The notes under the pieces are model-generated. The model did no database searches. It had not been told where the DNA came from and saw only the letters and a list, made by a program, of their open reading frames with translations. DNA of 64,000 bases from Fluviicola sp. (GTDB lineage Bacteria > Bacteroidota > Bacteroidia > Flavobacteriales_D > Crocinitomicaceae): assembly GCF_029266855.1 (NCBI RefSeq), contig NZ_JAQSWB010000001.1, positions 744,001 through 808,000 of the forward strand, written 5' to 3'. Position 1 is the stretch's first letter. Every line of letters begins with the position of its first letter. The position numbers and the translations under genes are program-made. This document shows positions 33,574 to 42,586 of this stretch, one piece after another.

Positions 33574-33993
33574 ATGACACAAGTAACAAGAATTACGGTA
33601 GAAGCAGCAGTAAATGCTCCCGTAGCAAAAGTTTGGGAAGCTTGGAATACACCGGCCGACATTATGCAATGGAATAGTGCAGATCCAAGTTGGCATACTC
33701 CAAGTAGTGAAAACGACCTGAGAACAGGCGGGCAATTTAAGCACCGGATGGAAGCCAGAGATGGCAGTTTCGGGTTTGATTTTGAAGGCACTTATGACCA
33801 GGTAGAACTGCATAAGGAAATTACTTACACCATGCCTGACGGAAGAAAGGCAACGACTTTGTTTACAGAGCAAAACGGGCAAACCAAAATAGCTACCACA
33901 TTTGACCCTGAAACAGAAAATGACCCTGAATTTCAAAAACAAGGATGGCAAGCGATTATGAACAGCTTCATAAAATATGTTGAATCAAAATAA
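33574..33993 (+). CDS. SRPBCC/AHSA1-family protein
   Basis: 139 residues, START/Bet v1-like fold: ITVEAAVNAPVAKVWEAWNTP at the start, the DLRTGGQFKHRMEARDGS strands, GTYDQVELHKEITYTMPDGRKATTLF, and a C-terminal helix WQAIMNSFIKYVES. The family includes the Hsp90 activator Aha1 C-domain, but bacterial members are usually small-ligand or stress proteins of unknown substrate. It is the first of a run of small plus-strand genes next to the GlxA-type regulator. Confidence 0.85.
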   Translation: MTQVTRITVEAAVNAPVAKVWEAWNTPADIMQWNSADPSWHTPSSENDLRTGGQFKHRMEARDGSFGFDFEGTYDQVELHKEITYTMPDGRKATTLFTEQNGQTKIATTFDPETENDPEFQKQGWQAIMNSFIKYVESK

Positions 33994-34165
33994 TTGTCAA
34001 ACTAATAAAATTTAGCTTGTAAGAGAATGATAATTTTCCCGCAGATGTACTGATTTTATGGCGGCGGCAGATTCACCATTTGAGCGAGACCGCCTGTCCC
34101 GTATACGAAGTTATTCGGGGGTAGGCGAGCAATTAATTTGTGCATTTGTGGAAAAGAATAAAGAG

Positions 34166-34181
34166 TGCCTGCTAGCAGGCA
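34166..34181. repeat. Perfect 16-bp intergenic palindrome
   Basis: TGCCTGCTAGCAGGCA is its own reverse complement, centred on CTAG, 53 bases before the DoxX-like gene. Confidence 0.65.
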
Positions 34182-34233
34182 ACAAATTATAAAATCACCT
34201 GTATTTCTTGTACAAATCCTAAAATTTAATACG

Positions 34234-34629
34234 ATGAAAAAGTATAAAATAATTTTTTGGGTGGCAACGACCATCATCATCCTTATGGAAGGTGTCATGC
34301 CGCTTAGCACTGTAATCTTTGCTCCTGAGTATGTAAATGCGGGTACAAAACCCCTGGGCTATCCGGATTACTTTGCCTATACACTTATTATCTGTAAAGT
34401 ACTTGGAGTTCTGGCAATTTCCTATCCTAAAACTCCGGAAAAGCTAAAGGAATGGGCATACGCGGGACTTACTTTTAATTTAATCTTTGCATTCATTAGT
34501 CATGCCTGTGTAGACAAAAACATCGGGTTCATGTTAATGCCGCTTGTGGTACTGGCCATTTTGGCAGTTTCCTATGCTTATAACGATAAAATTCAGAGTT
34601 ATGGCCAAAACAGATTATCAGTCAATTGA
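34234..34629 (+). CDS. DoxX-like membrane protein
   Basis: 131 residues with four hydrophobic segments, starting MKKYKIIFWVATTIIILMEGVMP. The Tyr-Pro loop (LGYPDYFAYTLIICKVLGVLAI) and the short interhelical loops fit the DoxX_2 family, four-helix membrane proteins of unknown activity. The last 29 bases overlap the start of the next gene in another frame, so they are probably translated together. Confidence 0.8.
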   Translation: MKKYKIIFWVATTIIILMEGVMPLSTVIFAPEYVNAGTKPLGYPDYFAYTLIICKVLGVLAISYPKTPEKLKEWAYAGLTFNLIFAFISHACVDKNIGFMLMPLVVLAILAVSYAYNDKIQSYGQNRLSVN

Positions 34630-34978
34630 TGAATATCACCAGGTATTTAGCGGTGAGACTTTGTCCAGGATGCAAATTATACGAAAAATCATTAAGGATG
34701 TGGTCCCTGATGCAGAGGAAATGATCAGCTATCAGATACCGTGCTTTAAGTATAATGGTTACCTGATATACTATTGTGGATTTCCTAAACACATTTCGTT
34801 ATCGCATCCTTACAGCGAGGCTTTTTGGGAACATTTCAAGGATGATTTGAAGGGGTATAAAACGAGCAAGTCTGTAATCCAGATTCCAACGGATCGGCCA
34901 CTGCCTGAAAAACTGATCAAAAAAATTGTGACCTTCAGGAAAAAGGAAAATGAGGAGAAGGCAAAAGCAAAAAAATAA
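34601..34978 (+). CDS. DUF1801 protein (YdhG-like)
   Basis: 125 residues with the DUF1801 landmarks: MQIIRKIIKDVVPDAEEMISYQIPCFKYNGYLIYYCGFPKHISLSHP, then IQIPTDRPLPEKLIKKIV. Some members, such as Bacillus YdhG/Fra, have been described as iron-chaperone-like, but most have no known role. It starts inside the end of the DoxX-like gene. Confidence 0.85.
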   Translation: MAKTDYQSIDEYHQVFSGETLSRMQIIRKIIKDVVPDAEEMISYQIPCFKYNGYLIYYCGFPKHISLSHPYSEAFWEHFKDDLKGYKTSKSVIQIPTDRPLPEKLIKKIVTFRKKENEEKAKAKK

Positions 34979-35008
34979 TGGATTAATCATAAACTAAAAT
35001 TCAATAAA

Positions 35009-35455
35009 ATGAAAAATAGTGTTTCGCTCCACAGAGTAATTAAAGCAAGCCCGGAAAAGGTGTTTCGGGCCTTTGCAGACCCAATTGCACATTCCGCATG
35101 GCTTCCCCCATATGGGTTTTTATGCACGGTACAGCACATGGATTTTAAGGTCGGAGGTAAGTTCAAAATGACCTTCACCAATTTCAGTACGGGAAACGGA
35201 CATTCTTTTGGCGGAGAGTATCTCGAAATAAAACCTCATGAATTTATCAAATACACCGATACGTTTGACGACCCGAATTTACCCGGAGAAATGACAACAA
35301 GCATCTGGATAAACAAGGTGATCTGCGGCACCGAACTTAAAGTGCTACAGGAAGGAATCCCTCAGGCAATCCCGGCAGAAATGTGTTATTTGGGTTGGCA
35401 GGAATCACTGGATAAATTGATCAGGCTCGTAGAACCAGAAATTCCCGACGCTTAA
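35009..35455 (+). CDS. SRPBCC-family protein (polyketide-cyclase/AHSA1 type)
   Basis: 148 residues with the START/Bet v1-like start HRVIKASPEKVFRAFADPIAHSAWLPPYGF, the strands MDFKVGGKFKMTFTNF, GGEYLEIKPHEFIKYTDTF, and a C-terminal helix ending in LGWQESLDKLIRLVEP. It is the second protein of this fold in the cluster and is only distantly similar to the one at 33574. Ligand unknown. Confidence 0.85.
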   Translation: MKNSVSLHRVIKASPEKVFRAFADPIAHSAWLPPYGFLCTVQHMDFKVGGKFKMTFTNFSTGNGHSFGGEYLEIKPHEFIKYTDTFDDPNLPGEMTTSIWINKVICGTELKVLQEGIPQAIPAEMCYLGWQESLDKLIRLVEPEIPDA

Positions 35456-35466
35456 ATTTATTCCAT

Positions 35467-35868
35467 ATGGATAAGCATAATAATAAGATAAGCAGTGCGG
35501 TTTTCATAACATTCTCCGGGAATTGTATAAAAGCACTCAAATTTTACCAATCCTGCTTTGGTGGCACATTGCAATTTGAAACTTTTGGGAAAGAATTATT
35601 ACAGGGGTACACAGAAACACCCGTCGTTAGCGGATCATTGATTTCTGATGGAATAATTATTCACGGCTCGGACCTGGTGCATGAAGAAGGAAGAAAAATC
35701 GGGAATTATATGTCTATTTTTCTGCACTGCAAAACGAGGGATGATCGAAAAGCACTTATTGAAAAACTGGAATTTAATAAAAAGCATGTTTTCGATAAGA
35801 ATTACGATGACCAAAAACTGGTTGAGCTAACGGATGCTTTTGATGTAAGGTGGTTATTGGGTATTTAG
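35467..35868 (+). CDS. VOC/PhnB-like protein
   Basis: 133 residues with the glyoxalase/PhnB start VFITFSGNCIKALKFYQSCFGGTLQFETFG, a central SGSLISDGIIIHGSDL strand pair and a final DAFDVRWLLG, where family members have a Gly-Ile/Trp ending. PhnB-like members often lack the metal ligands of true glyoxalases. It lies 11 bases after the SRPBCC gene. Confidence 0.82.
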   Translation: MDKHNNKISSAVFITFSGNCIKALKFYQSCFGGTLQFETFGKELLQGYTETPVVSGSLISDGIIIHGSDLVHEEGRKIGNYMSIFLHCKTRDDRKALIEKLEFNKKHVFDKNYDDQKLVELTDAFDVRWLLGI

Positions 35869-36026
35869 CAACATCCCGGTAACCGCTTTACATGTCTCTT
35901 TTGCTCACGGGACTATAGCTTGTTTTTATTTTAAGCTCGGTGTATTTCATTTTTTTTTGCGTAGTATTGGGGTGTATAATCGAACCAATTACCGGAAATT
36001 CCATCCTTAATTAGTAAAAAACCAAA

Positions 36027-37109
36027 ATGAAAAACACCTTTCTTTTCTTACTACTACTCTTAGTTTCCACAAGTATGTTTGGACAAACTGCTTACATCCA
36101 AGTTACCGGAGAACCAAATCTTTCCGTATTTCTGAACAGCCAGTTTAAGGGAAAAACGACTGCCGAATACAACGGTTATATCATTGAAAATGTAAACCCG
36201 GGTAAGAACATCATTAAAATTGTCAAGGAGGGATATACCCCGTTTGAAGAAACCATCACGGTTAAACCGGGAGAAGTTTTTGCCTACAAGGTAAAGCCAT
36301 TTACCAAAAACACCGTTTACATCAGTGAACAGGGAAATACGGGACAGACAGATAAAAAAGCAACAATAGAAACCGGTAAATTGATTGTTCAGTCACTTCC
36401 CATAGAAATAAAAATTACGATCCCCGATATTGAAGGTGTGAACAATAGCCCGAAAGCGAAAGACAAATGGATGGCCGATAAAATTTCAACAGGACTTTAT
36501 GAAATTACTTTTTCTTACGGACAAAAAGTCATTACAAAAACTGTTAGAATAGAAAAGGACCAGGTCACAAGTGTTTTTGTAAATATGCTTAACGGTGAGT
36601 TCACTGAAAAAATAGAAGAAAAATTACCTTATGAGACACGGGAAGAAACCATTGCATACATTAACAAATTATTGACAACACAAAGCAGGGTTTACTTTAA
36701 AACCTTGTGGTGTTCTTATTGCAAGGATAAAGTGGATAATAAATTGCAGAAAACAGCTGATAAGTCATACGGTTCATACGCTTTCACTTATTCTGGACAA
36801 ACTGGAACCTACTCTTTAACTGAGACAACAAATACTCAAACCTATCAAAAAACCAATGGAGTTCATTACGAAAACAACCGGGAAAGCACCTATGATTATA
36901 AGGACATCTCATTCGCCGGCGAAATCGTATTCGAAGAAGAACCTTGTGACAATAATGTGATCTCAGGTACTTGTTTGACCTTATGGGTCAAATTCCATGA
37001 TAATAGTTCTTCCACTACTTATCATTCGGCTTTCCCAGTCCGTGTACCGGATTCCAACTCGATTCCAAAGTTAAAAAAGGCATTCCTTCATTTAAAGGAA
37101 TTGGAGTAG
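36027..37109 (+). CDS. Exported PEGA-like domain protein
   Basis: 360 residues with a Sec signal (MKNTFLFLLLLLVSTSMFGQ). Residues about 22-95 fit the PEGA pattern of surface proteins (VTGEPNLSVFLNSQFKGKTTAEYNGYIIENVNPGKNIIKIVKEGY). A second region repeats a similar pattern near 120-190. The C-terminal part, with paired cysteines in LWCSYCKDK and EEPCDNNVISGTC, is not recognised. The WG-repeat gene starts 49 bases downstream on the same strand. Confidence 0.7.
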   Translation: MKNTFLFLLLLLVSTSMFGQTAYIQVTGEPNLSVFLNSQFKGKTTAEYNGYIIENVNPGKNIIKIVKEGYTPFEETITVKPGEVFAYKVKPFTKNTVYISEQGNTGQTDKKATIETGKLIVQSLPIEIKITIPDIEGVNNSPKAKDKWMADKISTGLYEITFSYGQKVITKTVRIEKDQVTSVFVNMLNGEFTEKIEEKLPYETREETIAYINKLLTTQSRVYFKTLWCSYCKDKVDNKLQKTADKSYGSYAFTYSGQTGTYSLTETTNTQTYQKTNGVHYENNRESTYDYKDISFAGEIVFEEEPCDNNVISGTCLTLWVKFHDNSSSTTYHSAFPVRVPDSNSIPKLKKAFLHLKELE

Positions 37110-37158
37110 AAAAATCAATTGCATTATTTTTATGTCAACAATAATTATTATCAATCCA

Positions 37159-38028
37159 ATGAAAACGACCCTTTTTATCCTTTGTTCACTCCTTTTTACC
37201 TCTTCGATCTGGTCACAAACAATTCTCTACAAGAAAGGGAAATACGGACTTTCAGATGCTTCCGGAAATGTGATCCTAAAACCAAAATACGATTACATGG
37301 CCGAATTTGTCAATGGATACGCCAGGATAGAATTAAACGAAAAATACGGCTTTATTGATGCAAGCGGGAAAGAAATTGTTGCTCCGAAATACGACCAAGT
37401 CCGGGATTTTGCATTGGGTTATGCCAATGTGGAACTTGCAAAAAAATGGGGCGTGATCGATACCACGGGAAAAGTAGTAGTTGTTCCGGAATATGCTTAT
37501 GCCATTGAATTTGATTTTTTCACCGGGTTAGCAGATATCGCCATAGATGATCCGAACGAACATACTTGGGGATATAATATTCATGGAATCATGAATAGTG
37601 ATTTCAAGGTAATTCTTCAACCAAAATACTCTTCCGTTAAATGGGTTGATTACGATTATGTTCAGGTTGATATGTATTCAAAATTCGGATTACTGAATCC
37701 GGCATTAGAAGAAATTGTCCCTCCCAAATACAAGAATGTAGCTCCCATCGCCCCGGAACTGGTCGCTTTTCTGGACAACGGACTTTGGTACTTAGTGAAC
37801 CGTTCCGGTAAACCAGCCAGTGATATCACCTATACTGATATGAACTATATGAGCAACGAGCTGGCGAAAGTAAGCAGAGATGGAAAGTTCGGATTCATCG
37901 ATGCGACAGGAAAAGAAAAGATCGTCTGCAAATATGATGAGGCAGAAAGCTTTTCAGAGGAAAAAGCAAAAGTAAAATTGAATGGGCGGGAATTTTATAT
38001 TGATAAAAATGGCAATGAAATCAAATAA
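37159..38028 (+). CDS. Exported WG-repeat protein
   Basis: 289 residues with a Sec signal (MKTTLFILCSLLFTSSIWSQ) and about five or six WG-type repeats, for example YGFIDASGKEIVAPKYDQVRDFALGYANVEL and KFGFIDATGKEKIVCKYDEAESF. The WG repeat (KYGFIDxxGxxVxPxYD) forms a beta structure of unknown function in secreted bacterial proteins. I start at MKTTLF rather than an ATG 27 bases upstream, because this gives a clean signal peptide. Confidence 0.85.
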   Translation: MKTTLFILCSLLFTSSIWSQTILYKKGKYGLSDASGNVILKPKYDYMAEFVNGYARIELNEKYGFIDASGKEIVAPKYDQVRDFALGYANVELAKKWGVIDTTGKVVVVPEYAYAIEFDFFTGLADIAIDDPNEHTWGYNIHGIMNSDFKVILQPKYSSVKWVDYDYVQVDMYSKFGLLNPALEEIVPPKYKNVAPIAPELVAFLDNGLWYLVNRSGKPASDITYTDMNYMSNELAKVSRDGKFGFIDATGKEKIVCKYDEAESFSEEKAKVKLNGREFYIDKNGNEIK

Positions 38029-38108
38029 AAATAGCTCCCCCTCAACAATGTAAACCAATAAATTTATTTTGATTAAAAATTAATCTAAAATAAACTAAAT
38101 AATAATCA

Positions 38109-38116
38109 TATCTTTG
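38109..38116 (+). promoter_or_regulatory. -7 element of the radical SAM gene
   Basis: TATCTTTG matches TAnnTTTG, 27 bases before the ATG. The nearest upstream TTG is too far to be a normal -33 element. Confidence 0.45.
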
Positions 38117-38130
38117 TTGAAGCGCTTCAA
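38117..38130. promoter_or_regulatory. Palindrome at the predicted transcription start
   Basis: TTGAAGCGCTTCAA is a perfect 14-bp palindrome directly after the -7 box, a good place for a repressor operator or a 5' hairpin in the message. Confidence 0.4.
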
Positions 38131-38142
38131 TTCAACACAGTT

Positions 38143-39207
38143 ATGTCTGATAATTTACCATACAAAAACGGGCGCGGAGCACAAATAAATCCGCATAACC
38201 GCTTCTTTTCTCAAGAAAAAGGAGAAGATTTTGACGATATTGATCCATCCGAAGAACCAGAATTAAAAACGAAATTCATTGAGGTTCATCCGAAAACCAT
38301 CGTGAACAAACTGACAAGTCCGGATATTGGCATGGCTTATTCACTCAATCCTTACCAGGGCTGTGAACACGGCTGTACGTATTGCTATGCCCGCCCCACT
38401 CATGAATATTGGGGCTACAGTGCCGGAACGGATTTCGAACGCGTGATCCTCGTCAAGAAAAACGCTCCCGAATTGCTGGAAGAAGCACTGAATAAGAAAT
38501 CCTGGAAAGTTCAAACCATCACTCTCTCGGGAAATACGGATTGCTATCAGCCCTGCGAACGGGAATACCAAATCACCAGAAGATTACTGGAGATCATGCT
38601 GAAATACAAGCATCCTGTCGGAATTATAACCAAAAACGGATTGATCACCAGGGATTTGGATATCCTGGAAGAACTCGCCAAACTGGACTTAGTGGTAGTA
38701 AATATCAGTTTAACCAGCCTGAAAGAGGAATTGCGCAGAAAGTTGGAACCGCGGACTGCCAGCTGCCGAAAGAAACTGGACACTATCGAAAAACTTTCCC
38801 AGCACGGGATTCCTGTAAATGTCATGATGGCGCCCATCATCCCGGCCCTCAACGACGACGAGATTTTTTCGATTGCTGAAGCAGTAGGAAAACGCGGTGC
38901 CATAAGTATGCATCACCAAATCGTGCGTTTAAATGGACCCAACGGGGAGATATTTACAGATTGGGTAACAAAGAATTACCCGGATCGGGCGGAAAAAGTA
39001 CTCAACCAGCTGCGTGACACGCACGGAGGAAAACTGAGCGACAGCAGATTCGGAACACGAATGAAAGGAGAAGGAAATTACGCCTTGAATATACACCGGC
39101 AGGTACAGTTGGCCAGAAAACGCTTCCTCCCTAACCTGCCCTATCCGCGACTTAGAACCGATCTGTTCTCCGTTCCGGATACCAGCGGACAAATGAAATT
39201 GTTTTAA
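38143..39207 (+). CDS. Radical SAM protein of the PA0069/SplB-like group
   Basis: 354 residues. The iron-sulfur motif is CEHGCTYC (Cys74, Cys78, Cys81), within MAYSLNPYQGCEHGCTYCYARPTHEYWG, the signature of the PA0069-family radical SAM proteins that resemble spore photoproduct lyase. SAM-binding strands (TLSGNTDCYQP, VGIITKNGLITRDLDIL) follow. The C-terminal segment ends with DTSGQMKLF. Substrate is unknown. It stands alone, transcribed from a promoter with a palindrome. Confidence 0.88.
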   Translation: MSDNLPYKNGRGAQINPHNRFFSQEKGEDFDDIDPSEEPELKTKFIEVHPKTIVNKLTSPDIGMAYSLNPYQGCEHGCTYCYARPTHEYWGYSAGTDFERVILVKKNAPELLEEALNKKSWKVQTITLSGNTDCYQPCEREYQITRRLLEIMLKYKHPVGIITKNGLITRDLDILEELAKLDLVVVNISLTSLKEELRRKLEPRTASCRKKLDTIEKLSQHGIPVNVMMAPIIPALNDDEIFSIAEAVGKRGAISMHHQIVRLNGPNGEIFTDWVTKNYPDRAEKVLNQLRDTHGGKLSDSRFGTRMKGEGNYALNIHRQVQLARKRFLPNLPYPRLRTDLFSVPDTSGQMKLF

Positions 39208-39213
39208 CTAAAA

Positions 39214-39240
39214 AAAGGATTCACCGCAGCGAATCCCTTT
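39214..39240. terminator. Bidirectional terminator
   Basis: AAAGGATTC and GAATCCCTTT pair around an eight-base loop between convergent genes. Confidence 0.65.
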
Positions 39241-39265
39241 CAAATTATTCTTTTCACACTTCTAT

Positions 39266-39655
39266 TTAAGCGTCCAATAAATCAGCTGTAGCCAATTCTT
39301 CTTTTTTAGTTGGGATCGCTCCTGTCCCGTATTCCTCACGGATAAAGTTCGCAACGGCATCGCGCACCTTCACTTGCTTTGGTTTCATTGTAGTAAGAAA
39401 AATGATGAAAGGAATCAAAATTCCTAAAAGAAGGATCGACAAGGTAAATAACATTTGTCCGCCAATAGTCGGGAATGCTTCCTGTAATCTTACAAATTTC
39501 TGTTTTTCACCAACGATCATTGCACCGGCAACATTTCCCTGGGAAATAACCAAAACCTTCGGACCTCTGAATTTAACTTTGTACTCCGGGAATGCAGCTT
39601 CCAATTTAGGTTTTAATTCCGCTAAAGTATACGGTTGTTCAACGTTTACACGCAT
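39266..39655 (-). CDS. Small membrane protein, hypothetical
   Basis: 129 residues without an N-terminal signal. A soluble N-terminal domain (about 1-60, MRVNVEQPYTLAELKPKL, FRGPKVLVISQGNVAG) precedes one strong membrane helix (about 68-88, MLFTLSILLLGILIPFIIFL) and a charged C-terminal tail. I do not recognise it. Confidence 0.65.
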   Translation of the reverse strand: MRVNVEQPYTLAELKPKLEAAFPEYKVKFRGPKVLVISQGNVAGAMIVGEKQKFVRLQEAFPTIGGQMLFTLSILLLGILIPFIIFLTTMKPKQVKVRDAVANFIREEYGTGAIPTKKEELATADLLDA

Positions 39656-40150
39656 AGTATTTAAGTTTAATTAGTTTACGGAACTAAAAATACTATCTTT
39701 TTTTTTAATTGACCCCCGCTTTCTTTCCTTCAATACTCCTGTTGCTCAAATATGTAACATAAAATGAAAATTCAGACCGGAAAATTCACCTCCTTTATCG
39801 CAGGTCTTTCACAACTTTATGGCTTAGATATAGATCAAGTATGGGTCAAGTATGGATATAGTATGAAGGATGTATGAGAACGTGAAGGATTTAACAAGTC
39901 CCCCAATCTTTCAAAAGCCGGATTCTATCGGATAATCCAACATTTTAGTACAGAGAAACATATCTGTTAATTTGCTTCTGCAACCTGAACTTTCAGGCTT
40001 GCTTTAGTTTTGGTCCGCAGCGATTGGCTCTTCTCTAAAGTGAGAAGATTAGAAATATCTGCACGCTCCTTCCAACTCCTTTTCAGACACTGCGGGAGAT
40101 GAGAACTATAATAATAAGTAATTCCCTATATTTAACTTTATTTTCTGACT
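39656..40150. other. Intergenic region
   Basis: About 495 bases between divergent genes. A short run of related words (ATATAGATCAAGTATGG, GTCAAGTATGGATATAG) occurs at 39826-39870. I see no gene or terminator. Confidence 0.5.
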
Positions 40151-42520
40151 ATGAATCGTATGAACGTCACCCTTTGCCTTTCGCTTACCCTGGTCCTTTA
40201 TTCCGGTTTGTTCAACATAACTAATGCACAAACTTCCTTTCCTTACGATACGAGAAGTGACAGTATTTCAATTGAGCACTACAACGTTCACCTGGACTTG
40301 CGCGACTTCAGTACCTTTATTCTAAAAGGACAAACTCAGGTCATTTTTGAACCCCTGGTTAATAACATTACTGAAATAAAACTGGATTTATTGGGTCTGT
40401 CAGTAGATAGCGTGCATGATGCGAATGGAAACATGCTTTCTTTTACCGCTGCACCGCTGGGTTTTAAAGTAAATTTGGGTGGAACTTACAATATCGGTGA
40501 TTCGACCTCCATAGAAGTGTTCTACCACGGAACAACCGTTCAGGATCCTACCTTCGGCGGTTTCTATTTCAATTCGGCTTATGCCTACAATGTTGGCGTT
40601 TCTTTGGACGACATTCCTCATAATTACGGGAAAACATGGTTTCCCTGCTTCGATAATTTCACTACGCGTTCTACTTACAATTTATATGTAACAACTCTCC
40701 CAACCCACGATGCGGCCTGTGGCGGAGTGCATCAGCTAACTGTTACAAACCCGGATCTTTCGAAAACACATCATTGGAAGGTGAATCAAAGCATTCCCTC
40801 TTACCTGATCTCGGTAGCTGTTTCAAACTACACCTTCGTAAATGATTCATTCACGGATTTTCAAAACAATCCTGTTCCGGTAAAATTAGCGGCCCATGCC
40901 TCGGATACAATCGCAATGAAAAATTCCTTTATAAACCTGGAAAGTGCTTTTGATATTTTTGAAGATAAATTCGGCCCCTATCGCTGGGATCGTGTGGGAT
41001 ATGTCCTTGTTCCGATGACAGCCGGAGCTATGGAACATGCCATGAATATCGCTTTTCCAAAAGCAGCAGTTGATGGAAGCCTGGCCTGGCAATCGGTTAT
41101 GGCACATGAATTAGCTCATCACTGGTGGGGAAACCTCGTAACTTGCCGTACAGCCGAAGATATGTGGATCAACGAAGGAAGCGCGGTTTACTGCGAATAT
41201 GTTTTCACCGAAAACTTCTCAAGCCGGTCTGCATATGAAGCACTTGTCAGAAATCAACATAAAAATCTGCTGCGTACCTGCCATATGGATGACAGTGGAT
41301 ATTGGCCGCTCTCCGGCGTTCCGCAGGCACATACTTACGGAAGCACCACCTATTCGAAAGGAGCAGATATGATCCACACACTTCGTGCATATTTGGGAGA
41401 TTCACTCTTCTTTAACGGACTATCCGAATTACTTGAACAGAATAAATTTTCCGATATCGATGCGCTTGAATACCGCGATGATCTGAGTGCAATTACCGGG
41501 GTAAATCTCGATAATTTCTTTGCTGACTGGATCTTCCAGGGAGGCTGGCCGCACATTTCCATCGATTCCTTATCTGTTACTCAAAATGGAATTCAATACG
41601 ATGTAACCATTCACCTGAAACAAAAATTGGTGGGCAGAACCACTTACAGCAACCAGGTTCCGGTAACCTTAACCCTGCGCGACAATAACTGGAATACCTT
41701 TGAACAAACGATCCATTCTTCCGGAATGAATAATTCGGTAACGGTAACTGTTCCCTTCGCTCCCTCATTCGGCTATTTAAACCGGGACGAATTGATCTCC
41801 CATGCAGTAACTGCAAATTATGCAACTTACAATACTGTTGGGACGAAAAACCTGATTCATTCAAATCTGATGCTTCAAATTCAAAACATTGCGGATTCTG
41901 CTTTCGTAGTAGTCGAACACAACTGGGCTGCTCCGGACCCTGTAATTGACTGGGAATCGGGAAAACTGATCTCACCACAGCGTTATTGGCGTATTGACGG
42001 GATTTGGAATGCAGGTTTTAACACCAACGCAACCTTCAGATACAGTGGACAATTGACCGGTGGGAACGCCTACTTGGATCATTTACTCATAACCGGTGCC
42101 GAAGACAGTATCATCCTGCTTTATCGTCCTAATCGTTCTGTTGACTGGGCTGAATTCCCAACTTATACCAAGACTATGGGAAATACGACCGATAAAACCG
42201 GAACGCTGAATGCTACCAACCTGCAAAAAGGAGAATATGCCATTGCTTTGAAAGGAGTTAATTTAGCACTCAATGAACTGGCGAAAGAGAATGAAGTGAT
42301 ACTTTATCCAAATCCTGCAACGCACTTGGTAACCCTTGAAACAAGTATTTCCACAGACCGGATCGTAATAAGCGATGTGCTTGGCCGCTTTGTAGATCAG
42401 CGTTTGAAACCGGGGACAAAAACCGATTTCGCAACCGATTCCTGGAAAAAAGGAAACTATTGGGTCACCGGGTACAAACAAGACAAACCGGTATTTCATA
42501 AATTGTTGCTTGTTCAATAA
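40151..42520 (+). CDS. Secreted M1-family aminopeptidase with T9SS tail
   Basis: 789 residues with a Sec signal (to about residue 27). The gluzincin catalytic core has the GAMEN-like motif GAMEH (residues 292-296), the zinc motif HELAH (His319, Glu320, His323) and the third ligand Glu342 (WINEGSAVYCEY). The last 75 residues, LYPNPATHLVTLE through KLLLVQ, are a type A T9SS sorting domain, so it is exported through T9SS. A start at 40160 is also possible. It probably trims peptides outside the cell. Confidence 0.92.
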   Translation: MNRMNVTLCLSLTLVLYSGLFNITNAQTSFPYDTRSDSISIEHYNVHLDLRDFSTFILKGQTQVIFEPLVNNITEIKLDLLGLSVDSVHDANGNMLSFTAAPLGFKVNLGGTYNIGDSTSIEVFYHGTTVQDPTFGGFYFNSAYAYNVGVSLDDIPHNYGKTWFPCFDNFTTRSTYNLYVTTLPTHDAACGGVHQLTVTNPDLSKTHHWKVNQSIPSYLISVAVSNYTFVNDSFTDFQNNPVPVKLAAHASDTIAMKNSFINLESAFDIFEDKFGPYRWDRVGYVLVPMTAGAMEHAMNIAFPKAAVDGSLAWQSVMAHELAHHWWGNLVTCRTAEDMWINEGSAVYCEYVFTENFSSRSAYEALVRNQHKNLLRTCHMDDSGYWPLSGVPQAHTYGSTTYSKGADMIHTLRAYLGDSLFFNGLSELLEQNKFSDIDALEYRDDLSAITGVNLDNFFADWIFQGGWPHISIDSLSVTQNGIQYDVTIHLKQKLVGRTTYSNQVPVTLTLRDNNWNTFEQTIHSSGMNNSVTVTVPFAPSFGYLNRDELISHAVTANYATYNTVGTKNLIHSNLMLQIQNIADSAFVVVEHNWAAPDPVIDWESGKLISPQRYWRIDGIWNAGFNTNATFRYSGQLTGGNAYLDHLLITGAEDSIILLYRPNRSVDWAEFPTYTKTMGNTTDKTGTLNATNLQKGEYAIALKGVNLALNELAKENEVILYPNPATHLVTLETSISTDRIVISDVLGRFVDQRLKPGTKTDFATDSWKKGNYWVTGYKQDKPVFHKLLLVQ

Positions 42521-42552
42521 AATTAACGCAACCAAACAAATGATATTCGTCC

Positions 42553-42564
42553 CGTCAGCTGACG
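42553..42564. repeat. 12-bp intergenic palindrome
   Basis: CGTCAGCTGACG is a perfect palindrome between the M1 peptidase and the next gene; the flanks (TTCGT, AACG) extend it imperfectly. Confidence 0.5.
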
Positions 42565-42586
42565 AACGTAATTAACTTAATTGAAA

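Noticed and set aside
41577-41978. 133-codon frame antisense to the M1 peptidase
   Set aside because: A shadow of the strong plus-strand coding frame, which carries the catalytic motifs and sorting domain.
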